Shown here one piece after another: positions 22,401 to 34,191 of a stretch of 64,000 nt of DNA. Below the pieces are notes generated by a model, which worked only from the letters and a program-made list of their open reading frames with translations, had not been told where the DNA came from and ran no database searches. Source of the stretch: Oscarella lobularis. Taxonomy: Eukaryota > Porifera > Homoscleromorpha > Homosclerophorida > Oscarellidae. Positions within the stretch are counted from its first letter, which is position 1. Every line of letters begins with the position of its first letter. The stretch covers positions 558,001-622,000 of the forward strand of contig NC_089182.1 of assembly GCF_947507565.1 (NCBI RefSeq), read 5' to 3'. Made by a program: the position numbers and the translations under genes.

Positions 22401-24408
22401 ACTTTGATGTCGTCGTTCAACACTTGGATCCCGATTCGTCTCTGCTTGCTGTCAGTTCTCACCTTTATTCAATTGCAAAGAGCATGCTTTTGTGCGGAAT
22501 GTTGAGCGAGACGTATCCAGGTCTCATTGATTACGGTTGCGTCGTCGCTTTGGCCTTTCAACATCTGCAAACTGCAAAGGAGCTGTGTAGCCTTCGTCTA
22601 GCAAACTTTAGAAAATTGGAGTCACAATTCAAAATCGCCGAAAAAGAACAAAGAAACTTACGATGTACATTATATACCCGAATGTGAGTGTCTTCGTGTA
22701 AATCTTTCGCTTTTTGCTTACTCAGATTCATACGATCTCGGCGAAGCCTACAAAGATCATAAATGCTACGAAGAGGCAGAACGATACTACTCACAAGCTA
22801 TACGAGGAAATCGTCCTCACGAGCTGCCTACTTCCGAGCTAGCTCAAAAGTGGTACGGTAAGTTCTATCGATAAATTATTCTCATAATCTTGTTGCCCAA
22901 TGAAATACCTTTTCTGTTAGTTGCTGACAGAATAGCAATTTGTCGCCTTCGTCAGGGAGCTCACCAAGAGGCCGAAAAGCTATTTTTGTGCGTCCTAAAC
23001 GCACTGCTGTCTACTGGAAGCGATCTCAAACACGTCAGTACAGGTATATTAATCCCTGTAGTTATAGATGAACAAACAGATCGGGACGCGTGTCTTATAG
23101 TTCAAAATAACTTGGCTGCCGTCTACAAGACCACTGGACAATTGCATCAATTACATGCTCTGTTAGAAAAATCGCTGGTCGTTAGACGATCGGCGATTTC
23201 GTTAGACGCCCTTGGTCTAGCCCAGAGTAAGACAAATGCCTAATAATGCATCTGTACTACATGGAACACTTTTGCAGCATTAGCAAATCTGGGTCTGTGT
23301 CTCTTTGAGCTTGGAAACCACTCAAAAGCTATAAATTGTTTTCAGGAGGCTTTGAAGATTCAACGGAGTTCGCTTCCGCGAGACGACATGCGCATAGCAA
23401 AATGTTAGTCTACTCATTGACCTAGAACTTCGAACGCTTTTTCTGCGTAGCTTTGCGACATATGGGCGGATGTTACGCTGCAAGAGGCCAACACGAACAG
23501 AACAAAAATCTTACTAAAGAAGCATTTGAAATTGCCCAAGCTAGCCTTGATCTGGATGACCCAGGCTTTGCCTACTGTACAGTAGTAATACATTCGTTTT
23601 GCATTTAAGTTTGTTATTGAGATTTGTATAGACTTACATGACTACGGATTTGCTCTTGTCAAAATAGGCAAGTTTTCTGACGGAATTCAGCTGCTAAAGC
23701 GAAGCTTAGCTCTCTGGAAGCAGCAGTCACCGTTACCTGAATTCAACCGCGCTATTGCAAAAAGTAGCCTCGTTTTACTTACAATATGATACAAATTTCT
23801 TTACTAAACTTTAGATTTAAACTTCCTTGGCTTTGCTTTGGAAGAAACGGGTCGGATATCCGAAGCGCTGCAGTGTTATTCAGAGTGCCTAGAGTTGCAG
23901 AAAAAAATTCATCATTGCAAACACCCAGATCTCATTTCTAGTCAGTTTCTGCAATTATCACATCGTTTCTTTTTGATAACCACTCCACCCCCCACTTTGT
24001 CTTAGCGATGAACAATATCGGTTTAATTTACTGCAACAGTGGACAAGTGGTAAAAGCTAGACCATTCTTGCAAGATGCTTTCGACATCTGCAAGAGGTCT
24101 TTGCCACGTGGACACCCCCAGACTTGTGCAGGTAAGTTTGATACAGCGTTTCTCACCACGATTAGTTTCTAACTGAATTTTGAAGCTGCTCAAAACTTAG
24201 GATACTGCTTCGTTTCATTGGGTTTGTGTAAGAAAGCTCAACAAATTGCAAAAGAAATGATTGAAATTTTCTCGTCTGTTTCCCCTGCTAATGATGCCAT
24301 GGTGCAGTGTTGTAAGTCGCCAACAAGGCTGTACGCGATTTTTAATACGCACTGAATTTAGTTCAGCAACTCTTGGTTCACGCAGCGACTTCACAGTTTG
24401 AAATTTAA
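19499..24408 (+). CDS. Death domain-NB-ARC-TPR protein (NLR/STAND-like sensor)
   Basis: Multi-exon. The N-terminal region (19499-19807, about 20121-20340, 20391-20457) has no recognised domain. A Death domain follows at about 20600-20870 (WKELGTALGFLKAELDAID). The NB-ARC ATPase then starts with YVGRKAEL (20950) and has the P-loop CGMGGVGKTSLA (21112), Walker B-like ALLIYDSAD (21450), sensor VTTRK (21530), GLPIAIAHAG (21750) and an MHD-like VHHLVQ (22285). From about 22725 to 24310 there are at least seven TPR repeats of about 42 residues, mostly one per exon (ANLGLCLFELGNHSKAINCF, LNFLGFALEETGRISEALQC, MNNIGLIYCNSGQVVKARPF). A short last exon ends at 24408. STAND proteins oligomerise on ligand binding; a Death domain would recruit apoptotic or immune adaptors. 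The ligand is unknown. The joins around 20391-20640 are not fully resolved. Confidence 0.83.
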
Positions 24409-24621
24409 CTCCCTCAGGAGCTAAGCATGAGACCAATTTACGTTTTGCTGTTTCGTTTGTTTCAAGTTGTACATCCAATACGCTACCAGACTACCTGACT
24501 GCAGCATAACTGCTTTAGAAGTCTTTGGATTTGGTAAAATAGGCTGCTTTGCTTTGGTGTAAACCTCAGCAAGATTATATACATATATATGCCCTAATGA
24601 TGATGCAATTAATATGCTAGA

Positions 24622-25222
24622 CACGTGATAAAGCGGACAAAAAACAGATTCTAAGCGAACAGCAAAGGTCTCCAGTTTTCCAGTTTTCAGATAAGTTCTT
24701 GGTTATTTGACAGCAGCGTTGCAACGCTTTTTACGCTTTGGCGTTTGGAGTCAAAATAACTTATACAGAAAACAACAAAGTTGGAAATCGACGCTCGCTC
24801 GCAGTATGGAGCCGCCTTTAGTCTTGCCTTTGCTTTTGCTAGCATTCCTACTGCTAGCTAAGCAATGGCATTGCTTAGCTGCAATGCAGATGTTTTTGTA
24901 AGTCGTTTAGACTGAGATACATAGCGGACCGAATCTTACTCACCTACTCTCATTGGCTGAGCCATTCTAGTTCTTTAGTTTGGTCTTCCCTTTGTCCCTG
25001 CATTGTCATACAGCTCCTTGCTAAATTTTCCGTTTGCATTTTCCTGGTTGATCTCTATAATTGAAAGCCAATGATTGAATGTGTAGGCGGGTAACCTGAG
25101 ATCACCTGTGTTGCTTTCGAAGAGATTTTGTCGTAGATACAGAGCCAGTGCAAAGATACAAAGAAATGACGCTCACAATGACATGTGGTCACACTTCTGT
25201 TCGGTGGGGAAGGCGTCATTCA
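24622..25222 (+). pseudogene. Truncated duplicate of the Ig-receptor 5' end
   Basis: This segment parallels 25546-26140, the promoter, signal-peptide exon, first intron and start of exon 2 of the intact Ig receptor. Its ATG at 24806 gives MEPPLVLPLLLLAFLLLAKQ versus MKPHLVLPLLLLAVLVLAKQ downstream. The intron is nearly identical (CTCATTGGCTGAG, TTTCCTGGTTGATCTC). Exon 2 begins at about 25131 and breaks off at about 25222 in the middle of the first Ig domain, where sequence from the PRMT gene begins. It can still encode a signal peptide plus about 30 residues. Confidence 0.8.
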
Positions 25223-25525
25223 TTTTTTCAATTGCATCTCTGCGTCAAATAGATTTGGTTGCGACTTCATGGCTGCGAAATTTTGTGCACATTAACCGAT
25301 AGGCGTTTGTCCAAGTTGTGTCGCCGAGCATTTCTTCGTGTATGCTCAAGTCTGAGTAGGATCTGAAGAAAGTTTGAGATAAGGGAAGGCGCAAGGAAGA
25401 TGAGAAACCGAAAATAGAGCTCGTCATTCTCGTTTTTGAAGTTCTAAAAAGATGTACTCATGCATTCTGCTCATATAGACAGAACCTGTTCGTCGTCAAG
25501 TTTTCGTCGTTTCGAGTCCATCCTA
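25222..25525 (-). pseudogene. Duplicated 5' fragment of the PRMT gene
   Basis: On the minus strand this matches PRMT exons 1-2, the intron between them and the 5' part of exon 3 (18990-19279). Shared: the start ATGGACTCGAAACGACGAAA, SYSDLSIHEEML in exon 2, and the exon-3 start AGATGCAATTGAAAAAATG. The exon-1 reading frame is disrupted and the catalytic core is absent, so it is a dead fragment. It is joined head-on to the truncated Ig-receptor copy. Confidence 0.78.
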
Positions 25526-25756
25526 ACGCGCTAGGTGTTACCGATGACGTAAAGAACGTGATAAAACGGAAGACGGCACGTGATGCCAAAAAGCAGATTC
25601 GAAACGAACAGCAAAGGTCTCCAGTTTTGAGATAATTTCTCGGTTAGCTGACAGCAGCATTGCAAAGTTTTACACGCTTTGCCGTTTGGAGTCAAAAGAA
25701 CTTACACAGAAAATCAAAAGGTGGAATTTCTCGGAAAATCGACGCTCTCTCGCGGT

Positions 25757-27789
25757 ATGAAGCCGCATTTAGTCTTGCCTTTGCTTTTGCTGGCAGTCCT
25801 AGTGCTGGCTAAGCAATACAGGTGTTTTTGTAAGTCGATACGTAGCGGATCGAATCTTACTCACCTACTCTCATTGGCTGAGTCCTTCAGTTTAGTATTT
25901 CCTTTGTCCCTGTATTGTCATACAGCTCTTTGCTAAATTTTCCGTTTGCATTTTCCTGGTTGATCTCTATAATTGAAAGCCAATGATTGAATGTGTAGGC
26001 GGGCAACCTGAGATCACTTGTGTTGCTTTGAAGACATTTTGTCGTAGATACGGAGCCAGTGCAAAGATACGAAGAAATGACATTTACAATGACGTGTCCC
26101 CGTGGTCATACTTCTGTTCAGTGGAAAAGGCGTCATTCTTTGCACAATATCGAGTGGCTGAAAAAAACGCAGAGAATCCTAATACCAAGAAATCACGAAG
26201 AAACTCTTACGATTCGCCACGTTCGAAAGGACGACGAGGGCTTGTACGACTGTACAACCAACGACGGAACAATCATCCACAGATTTAACGTCACAATTTT
26301 GTTTTCTCGCCTGAGAGCAAAAGAACACAAAAAATTGGTGGTCGAAGGGTTGTCTGTTACTCTGCAATGTATTTTAGACGGTTTCGTCAAGTGGGTCGAT
26401 TGGTACCATTTCTTCTCAAATGATTCAGCTTCAGAATCAGAGGTACTGCTAAGCGACAGAATTTCCTCTACTTCAAGAGATGAGAAAATCTATACGCTGA
26501 CAATTAAAAATGTGCGAAAATCTGACGAAGGAACGTACGTCTGCAGCGGACCATTGCCTAGTAAAAGATCGCTAAACGACAGCATTATACTCGAAGTTGA
26601 GCAACTGCCAAGAATACGACCAATTATACCTCGTAATTACCCTGTAGTGATTGGACAAAGTCTCGACGTATCATGCACAGCCGATCACCTGGACGGTGCT
26701 GATGACTTTCGGTGGACTCGAGACAATGAGATGATTGCCTCAGAAACACGTCGCCAAACAATAACTCTTTTCCTATTCTTGAAGAAGTTGCAGAAGAACG
26801 ACGAAGGGCAATACAGCTGCGTTGTCTCCCGAGGTAATTACAGTCATCAAATCAGTATTTCAATAACAGTTTGGGGTAATATTCTTCTTATCTTATGACG
26901 ACAACAATTTGATGATTGCTTTAGATCTTCCGCCACTTCCGGAGAATGTAACTGTTGAGTGCATTTGCGGATGGGGATTTAATGTCACGTGGAAAATTGT
27001 TGTAGGAAATTCCGCTGTCCTGCATCCGGATGTGTACACGATTCGAATTTTGATGCACGACGTCAATAATTCGAGGTCGTCTCTAAAACTTTTGGCTTAT
27101 TCTACAAAACAACGACATTTTGAATTTAAGAAAACAAATATTTGTACCTCTGAGTCAACGATCTACATTGTAGAAGTGCAAAGCCAAAATTCTACTTTCA
27201 ACAGTTGTAGTCCTTTCGTTAGATCCTCTTCAGTGAAATCAGGTACTGTACAAGAAGAAAATTCTTACATGTACACACATTTCTTCTCTTCAGAACAGCG
27301 TGATCTAAAAAGACATGGCATCCCTATCAAGAAATTCTTTTCTACGAAGCCTCCAGAAATTGAAGTTAGACTGATCAAGAAAACGTGCAGCTGCTCACTC
27401 TCGGTCAGATATCATCTTGCTGCTGCATCTTCTAATTGTAGCCTTTTTTGAAACAGAATCCTATTTTTCCGCAAGATTTCCGCCAGATCGTTCTTGACAT
27501 TTTTGGAAATTTCACCGCGCGTCACTTACGAAGGCGTAATCACAAAACGAGGATGCAGATAGAAGGAGAAGAGCGAGAAGCCTTTTTTGTCACGTTTCAA
27601 GGACACTTGAACACTTCACTCAATACAGAGGAGATATCCCAGGTGATCAATAGTCTAGGCAAACGAGGGCCTAAATGTGTTTACTTGAATAACTGCTGGT
27701 ATTTCTTTGACGCGTATTGCAAACCTGTATTCTGGAAAAAAATTTCGTTATCTTGCTTTGTGTCACCTGAAAAAAAAGGTAATTATTGA
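25757..27789 (+). CDS. Immunoglobulin/FN3 receptor-like protein, possibly frameshifted at its 3' end
   Basis: Exon 1 (25757-25829) encodes a signal peptide. Exon 2 (26048-26875) encodes three Ig-like domains, each with the Cys...Trp...D-x-G-x-Y-x-C pattern (DDEGLYDC, SDEGTYVC, NDEGQYSC). Exon 3 (26925-) begins an FN3-like or cytokine-receptor-like region (PLPENVTVECICGWGFNVTW). The frame stops at 27451 within CCTTTTTTG. One base away a second frame opens and continues plausibly (LKQNPIFPQDFRQ...) to about 27775, so a homopolymer error or true frameshift is likely at 27444-27449. A 51-bp possible intron (27243-27293) preserves frame. No transmembrane helix was found downstream, so the product is either secreted or truncated. 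A cell-surface recognition role is inferred from domains only. Confidence 0.7.
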
Positions 27790-28140
27790 ATGTAATTCAT
27801 CACACCTACTCGATAGTTTACTTGTATAGTTTCTTCCTGTGAAAAAGCTCAGAAGAATTTTGTTGACAGAAACCGTCTGACAAAGGGCTGCTAGTAATTT
27901 TTGCCTTTTTGTGAACTACTTCATGCGCTTTACACGGCAGATCTATTGCTAAATGTATATAGACGTTGTTGTACGCGAGTAGTACGATGTAAGATCCACA
28001 GCCACAGTATAAACACAGATAGAAAGCGCGTGCCTCGACCAGCAAGCTATACATATAAGCTTGTATGCTACAGAAAGAGTCTTCAATGAACTTCGTGCAC
28101 TTAGCTAACTTTTTTGATGTAAAAGTGGGTTTCATGACGA
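27790..28140. other. Intergenic space between convergent Ig genes
   Basis: No coding motif on either strand. It separates the 3' ends of two convergently transcribed Ig-superfamily genes and presumably holds both 3' untranslated regions. Confidence 0.5.
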
Positions 28141-29275
28141 TCAAACATCCGTTTCCTTTGAATTTTTCTTTCCGGTATCCGTTGGATTATGATTATGTAT
28201 TTCATCCTCAACACCCATTATCTGTCGTTCAAGATTATCAATCTTTTCAACTAATTCTAAACGTGGCGATGGTTCTCGACGATTCTTTTTAAAGTAAAAT
28301 TTCCACAACAAGAGAACCGGTACAGTCAAGATAGCTAGCCCAGCAACAAAAGCAATTATGACTGCAATGATATGAGACCAAGGCAAAACTGGAATTGCAT
28401 GGTCAGATATTGGTTGCGTATAGACCGCACTTTGGGCTCTTTCCGTGCTATTCTCATCGTCAGAAAAACCATCTATCAATAACATTACCGTATATACAAA
28501 ACGATTGTACGTCTTTCAATTTAATTACCTTCAGAGAGAACCTTCAGAGTTATTGTGTCATAGACGTAGAAGTCATTACCAAACGTATAACAACGGTATA
28601 CCCCTTTGTCACTTAGTGTCACGCTTGTTTTCTGAAGCATTGCTTCCGAAGAATAAGAATGCCCATTAAAACCCCATACAATTCCGGGTCCCACCCCTGA
28701 GCAGTTCAGGATTAGAGGATCACCAAGCCTTACTGTGACATTATGTTTTCTGTCTTCCTCTACAAAAGTGAATATACTGATTAGAATTTCCGTGATTAGG
28801 AAAATTACCTAAAACTGTAAGGTAGAAATCGATGGAGTAAGTTGTAATTCCATTATGAGCAATAGCGTAAGTGTAGACTCCTGTATCAGACACGTCCACG
28901 GATTTAAACGTAAGGTAAACACCTCCTTCCTCTTGAGACTTCTCATAGCATCGTGGATATATCGTTTGTCCGTTTAGCTGTAGCCTGTCCTCTGCTGACG
29001 TAAGGCTTTTGTCAACAGGGAATGCATATATAAAACGAATCTCTGAGGATTCGCCTTTTCTGAACGTTATATTATTTCCTTGGAGTGGCGCTTCGAGGTT
29101 GTCTCTCTTTATAACTCCCTTGACCTCAAAATTAGAATCTAATGTTGTATTACGGTCTGTGAAGGGAGAGATGATAAACTTTCCTCTGCGTAATTTGTCT
29201 CAACTGACCTGGCACAGGGCAACTATTGCATACCAGCGATAGAGACAGGAACGTCGATATGAGCCTGACCGATAG
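28141..29275 (-). CDS. Single-pass membrane protein with two Ig-like domains (start exon unresolved)
   Basis: Exons on the minus strand, all joined in phase 1. A signal-peptide-like exon at about 29209-29275 (LISTFLSLSLVC) lacks its own ATG, so a further upstream exon is needed. 28809-29156 is a divergent Ig-like domain (SDTGVYTYAIAHNG). 28529-28759 is a more typical Ig domain (LILNCSG, VWGFNG, SDKGVYRCY). 28141-28472 is a linker, a membrane helix (IIAVIIAFVAGLAILTVPVL) and a short charged tail with KKNRR stop-transfer residues. The tail (about 45 residues) has no ITAM or ITIM that I can see. The tight Ig cluster beside a Death/NB-ARC/TPR gene fits a recognition or immune role, but that is inference. 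Confidence 0.7.
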
Positions 29276-30580
29276 TATCAACTAAACACAGAAAACGTTC
29301 AAAGAACATCTCAATTTTTATGCAGTCAAAAAATTGAATTTAGTGTCAACCGTGTTTAAATATATCTATCCCTTGAGCGCCACTTTCTATACTGTATACG
29401 AAGTAACAGGTCCATTGCTGATATTGATATGCAATCCCAAACCCTTTTTTATTCCCACGCAGAACTGCGTGCGTGAACTTTGCACTCGCAACCCCCCCCG
29501 CAAGGTCACGATAGAGCCTCAATGTGCCTTGATGGGCTGTGATTACAACAAAATATACGTCTTAGACATGCATTATCTTCACTAAAGCAGCGCCAACGCA
29601 AAAGCGCCAAAAAACCGTTATCTTCAGGGGCGTACTGTAGGAAGATGCCATTGAATGGGGGGGGGGGGGGGGGCTAAGTTGCGCGCGCAAAAAATTTTTA
29701 GGACCACGCTCACTCAAGCCACTAAATATAATGCATTCTGCTACATTTCACTTAATTTTTTACAACACGTCTCTTCGTAGAGCTATACTTAGTGCACGAT
29801 AACGAAGAAAGGGCGTGGTCAGACGAAAAGTTGGGGGGGCTACAGCCCCCCCTAGCCCCCCTGGTTCCTACGCCAGTGATCTTAGAGCACGAGTTTCGTG
29901 CGCATATGACGCCACTCGGGGTTAACGGGGCCATAGCGAAATGCCTCTCACCCAAGACCATACTGTGGCAAAGTGTAAGTTGTTTGAGGATAAAAACAGA
30001 ACGTTGGTGCGACAAATATAGGTTGCTGCTACACGCTGTACTTACCTTATTCGCTTTCTTAGTCATATTATATATCGCTTCGGCTTCTCATCTATTAGCC
30101 TTAGAGATTCAGATCCGTTAGATAGGCGGCACCTCTCAAACCCAACAATGCGCGTCGCACGTGGCATCACGTTACAGCTCACTGGAGCGGCATGTCACAA
30201 TCGGACCAGGGAGTCCCCATTCGTTAGCAAACCACGGTTCTGCAAAGTACATAGGTAGGTAGGTAGGTAGGTTCTTTTACGTAGCCAACCGGTAGTCGTG
30301 CTGTGGCGAGAAGATATGGCGTAGCAAGACGACGGCGTGACGAACGACGGCGACGTAAGGATTGACCGCGCATGGGCTGCGCCGCTGGTCGAGCTGCTTT
30401 CGGTCTTCCGTTCTTTCGCTCTACTACTAGGAGTTACGGATGAGCAGCGAGAATCCGGGAAATTTTCCTATAACGCAACCATTTCTCTTTACTACAACTA
30501 TCTCTAAAAATTCTTATAAATACAAACGTCCTCTAATGATAATCATTTAGAAAATGCACAGAGTGCCAGACTCAATATGT
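29276..30580. other. Gene-poor interval with G-tracts and a possible transposon end
   Basis: Contains an uninterrupted run of about 19 G at 29657-29675, a G/C-rich hairpin at 29831-29860 (GGGGGGGCTACAGCCCCCCC) followed by TAGCCCCCCTGGTTCCTACG, and a (TAGG)n tract at 30250-30270. The hairpin plus flank resembles terminal sequences often seen on short non-autonomous DNA elements, but I cannot define ends or target-site duplications. No splice-supported gene seen. Confidence 0.45.
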
Positions 30581-33085
30581 TCAAATCGCGCTCGTTCCGT
30601 TGGTAACAGAAGAAGGCGTCGGAGTCAATGACTTCTTTCCGTCTCGCAGCTGAATAGAAGGAATAGAAAATATTGACCTCTCTACAGCAGAGAAATTAAT
30701 CATTTAGCACAAACGTATTTGCATTTCTACCTGGCGGCAAAGTGAGAACCTCCGGACCAAGACCCTTGAAGTATTTATGCTTCATCGCATCGGCAGCCGA
30801 GATTCTTTTGCGGGGCAGAAGCTGTTGAGAACAAAACATGGAGTATAGAGCATATCAGTATAGCTGTCATGATTTCTTTTACCTGAAGAAGCTCTGTCAG
30901 AAGCTCAACACCTCCAGCCGATCCAATAAGTCTATGCAAAAAGGAAATATGGATTAGAGTTACTACATGAGGAATGTCACTTACTGTGGCACGTAAGTTT
31001 TCAAAGGACTAGGCGTATACTGATAAAATTCATCTGAAATACAGGACAAAAACGATCATAAGTACTTCCATCACTAGTCATTTCTTACATTTTTGAAATT
31101 CTGGCAGCTTGCTGACGCCAGACCACGTTTCCTCGGTAGGCGTGCCTAGCAGTTGCCAGATTTTTGTCAACTGATCCACCGTGTCTTTCATGCCAGGAAA
31201 CAGCGGCATCCCCGAAATCATTTCAGCAAAGATACAGCCGACACCCCTAAAAAGAATAAATGAGTCCTATAAATTTATTATAAGCCTAAAACTTACCACA
31301 TGTCTAAGGAAGTGGAATAATCTGTCGATCCCAGCAAAACGTCAGGAGGCCGATACCACAGCGTGACAACCTCATTCGAAAACGTGTGACTGGGAACTGA
31401 CTTTGCTCTAGCAAGACCTAGAGGAAGACGACGGAATTCAAACTCACAAATAAAACAAGTCGTTTTGGGAGCACACTGTCTACGTAACCCAGACAATTTT
31501 TTGTGTAAAAAGTGGTCTCAAGCCTAAACAAATTATAGAAGGAAAAGGAGAGAGGACCCCCAAGAGAGAGTGTGTCTACTACTCCTTTCCCTCACTCACC
31601 AAAATCAGCCAATTTCAATTCGCCGTTTTGATTTATGAGCAAATTCTGTGGCTTCAAATCCCTTAGAAACAAAAACCAAAAGTCAGCAACGCCCGCGTGG
31701 GATGCTAAACCCTCCCCACACATCCACACCGGTGTAGAATTCGTCTGGCGTGACAATAGGCGAGACCGCGTATCAATTGAAATAGAAAGAGCTTGACGTT
31801 GTGAGGATGAATCCCACCCAAGTGGTGCTCCATGTATTTACTCAGGTCGGTGTCCTTGCGTGGTAAAAGACGACGTTTACTTTCCCTCCCCCAAATTGCA
31901 AGAAAAATAAACCGCTCCACGTACCACGTATTCGAAAACGAACGTCAAGTTGTTTTTCGTGTGTATGATGTCGTGGAGTATGACGATATTCGCGTGACGC
32001 AGTCCCTTGAGAAGGGACGCTGTGGACGAGACACCGGGATTATCAAAAGGGGGCCCCCCACCGGCGCGTTTCGAACCTTCGCGAATCGCCGTAAAGGGCG
32101 TTCCCTCTTCTTCGTTCAATCGAATCTCTTTCAACGCCACAATTTGGTTACTGATGCTGTGGGAGACGAAAACACACGACTCGAGGGCGATTGAATGAAC
32201 GAAAGAGCCATAACTGACTTGCTTACGCCCCGATACACGGTCGCGTACGATCCTTCGCCGAGCATTTCCAACCTCTGATACGCTTCGAGTTTGCCGAAAG
32301 GCGAATCGGGCTGAAAAAAGAAAAGAAAACAATGACGCCCTTTGTCGGACTCGAACCTCCGACCGCCCGTTAGCACCATACCGACATAGACATGCGTCGT
32401 CGCGGCATGTACGAGGGACTCGATCGTCCGCCCGGCAGCGAAGCGGCTACCGTCGTGACAATATTCGGCAGTACGGCTTCAGAGTGCCGTCGATTCCGTA
32501 GGCGTTTCGCCTTAGCGGCGTCGACGCCGCTAGGCGTTACCGTTTCGGGGCTCGTACTCGACTCTAGCTGACGATAGTTTCCTTTTCGAGGAGAGCTGGC
32601 GCCGTTGGGCTGCGGCGAAAGCCGACGACAATACGAAGTCATTTAGTGATTAGTTTTGACGCGTACGCGCGATGATGTCATGCGTTTCGTATACTGTATG
32701 CGATCGATCGCCAAGGTGCTCCCCTTTTCAAGAGGAGGGCGTGCGCGCGTGTTCTCATGGGTTTCGCTTACCTCGACTCCTTGCCTGCGCGTGGACTCAT
32801 TATCCTTGGGAACTGGTACGAGAAACGAAAACAAGAAACATTAGAAAAGAAAGAGACGTGTAGGCCCGCGAAGTCGCCCTAGAGGGCTTCCCCTCCCCTG
32901 CGGCGTAACAAAGGGCTCCCGCAACACCGTATCGAAGACCGTGTCCGCTACACTTATACGTTTTCGATGTTCTTTGCGGTTTCTTCGTCACGAAAATGCG
33001 TCCCAACGGGGTGACGCACGCCGCGCGCTTAGCGCTTACCGAATCGATTGAAACTCTGCGACAGCCTTCGTTTTAGTCGTTGCAT
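30581..33085 (-). CDS. CDK14: PFTAIRE cyclin-dependent kinase (CDK14/15 type)
   Basis: Fourteen exons: 33040-33085, 32772-32812, 32382-32609, 32219-32310, 32077-32156, 31925-32019, 31730-31854, 31600-31661, 31297-31417, 31089-31246, 30985-31033, 30883-30931, 30731-30821, 30581-30681, all phase-consistent. Motifs: N-terminal [11 protein letters not shown] as in PCTAIRE/PFTAIRE kinases, [11 protein letters not shown] (glycine loop), VALKEIRL (catalytic Lys), [11 protein letters not shown] (PFTAIRE helix, which assigns the subfamily), [40 protein letters not shown] near the end. In vertebrates CDK14 with cyclin Y is anchored at the plasma membrane and phosphorylates the Wnt co-receptor LRP6 in mitosis. 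Here it lies head-to-head with two Frizzled genes. Confidence 0.92.
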
Positions 33086-34191
33086 TCGGCCGAGTTTCGG
33101 CGGCGGCGTCCCGCTGTTTTCTGTACGAAGAAAAGAAAACGCGACGTCACTCTTTGCGTTCTCTTTTTCTTTCCAGTGCGAGGAAAATTTTCGGTTCGGC
33201 GTTTCGTTTCTCGACCCCCGGGTTCGCGTTTCGTCTAGACGGGTGGCAACGCCCCTCACCGCGTAGTTTAGCTTTGTCCATGTTCATTTCTATGTTGCAC
33301 GGACGGGCGACGGCTACGGCCATTTCTATTTGATTCGGTTGAAGAGAAGCCGAGAGTTCGCGATCCGTGGCGCGAGAAACATAAATTGAGGCTCTAAAAA
33401 GCGGCTGTGCGCGCAGCTTCCGTTTCTAGTTGCGGTGACGTAGACGCTAGTTGTTACCAAAAACGTGCATTTGCACGTGTCGAAGAATACTGTACTCCTT
33501 TACTGCAGATAACATTGAAAAGCGCCCGGTAAATAGATTCTAAGCGAAGATCGCACGCAGTGATACAAAAGAGTCTATCTTTGATGGCCCAATCGGAATG
33601 AGTCCTAATCAAATGGGTTTTCACTGAAGCAGTTTACCTATAATTTATTAGAGTCTGTCTGTGCTCCTCATGGTCTAAACTAGAAGCAATCACGACGCTC
33701 ACTCTTGTTGCAGCAGAGTCCCTCTTGCCGCTCGGGGCAAAAAGGTGCAGGTGGCGTGCAAACGACGATCACGTGGTGTTTGCGGTCTCGGATCAACTCC
33801 CGACAATTAATCGGTCGAAGAAAACAAGAGGCCGCCGAATCACCGAACGTCGATTTTCAGGCGCTCAAGCGTCCGCGAGTCTTTTCAGCTTACCCACGCG
33901 CTCCCTCGCAACTGATTGCGCACTATTCTCTTCTTCTCTTCACAGCGGCTAATAGCATTAGCACTTACGAGAACCTCCCACTCGAAAGGATCCAGACGCT
34001 TTACACCGCAAAGAGGATAGCGGCGGCGGAGAATGCAAAACGCGACGGGACCAGACCAATCGGGAGTGTCCCGTTCAGCGTCATTCGACCACCGCTTCCT
34101 CTTCACTTTCTGCGACGCCGTTGCTCTCGCGCTCTCTCGCCTCTCTGTCACGCGTCGCGAAAAGGCTTCCCATCTACCTAATCGATCGACG
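33086..34191. promoter_or_regulatory. Shared upstream region, CDK14 / Frizzled A
   Basis: 1.1 kb between divergent start codons, holding both promoters and 5' untranslated regions. An inverted repeat ACGTGCATTTGCACGT sits at about 33463-33478. Open frames in 33700-34180 are not supported by splice sites or motifs. Confidence 0.4.

Noticed and set aside
29792-30121. 109-codon plus-strand frame
   Set aside because: Composed of a G/C-tract hairpin and flank with no motif; an antisense frame of similar length exists. Likely non-coding repeat.
32335-32400. tRNA-like B box (GGTTCGAGTCC on the minus strand)
   Set aside because: The flanks form a 6-bp stem with an 8-base loop rather than a T arm, there is no matching acceptor or anticodon stem, and the segment overlaps a CDK14 exon/intron border.
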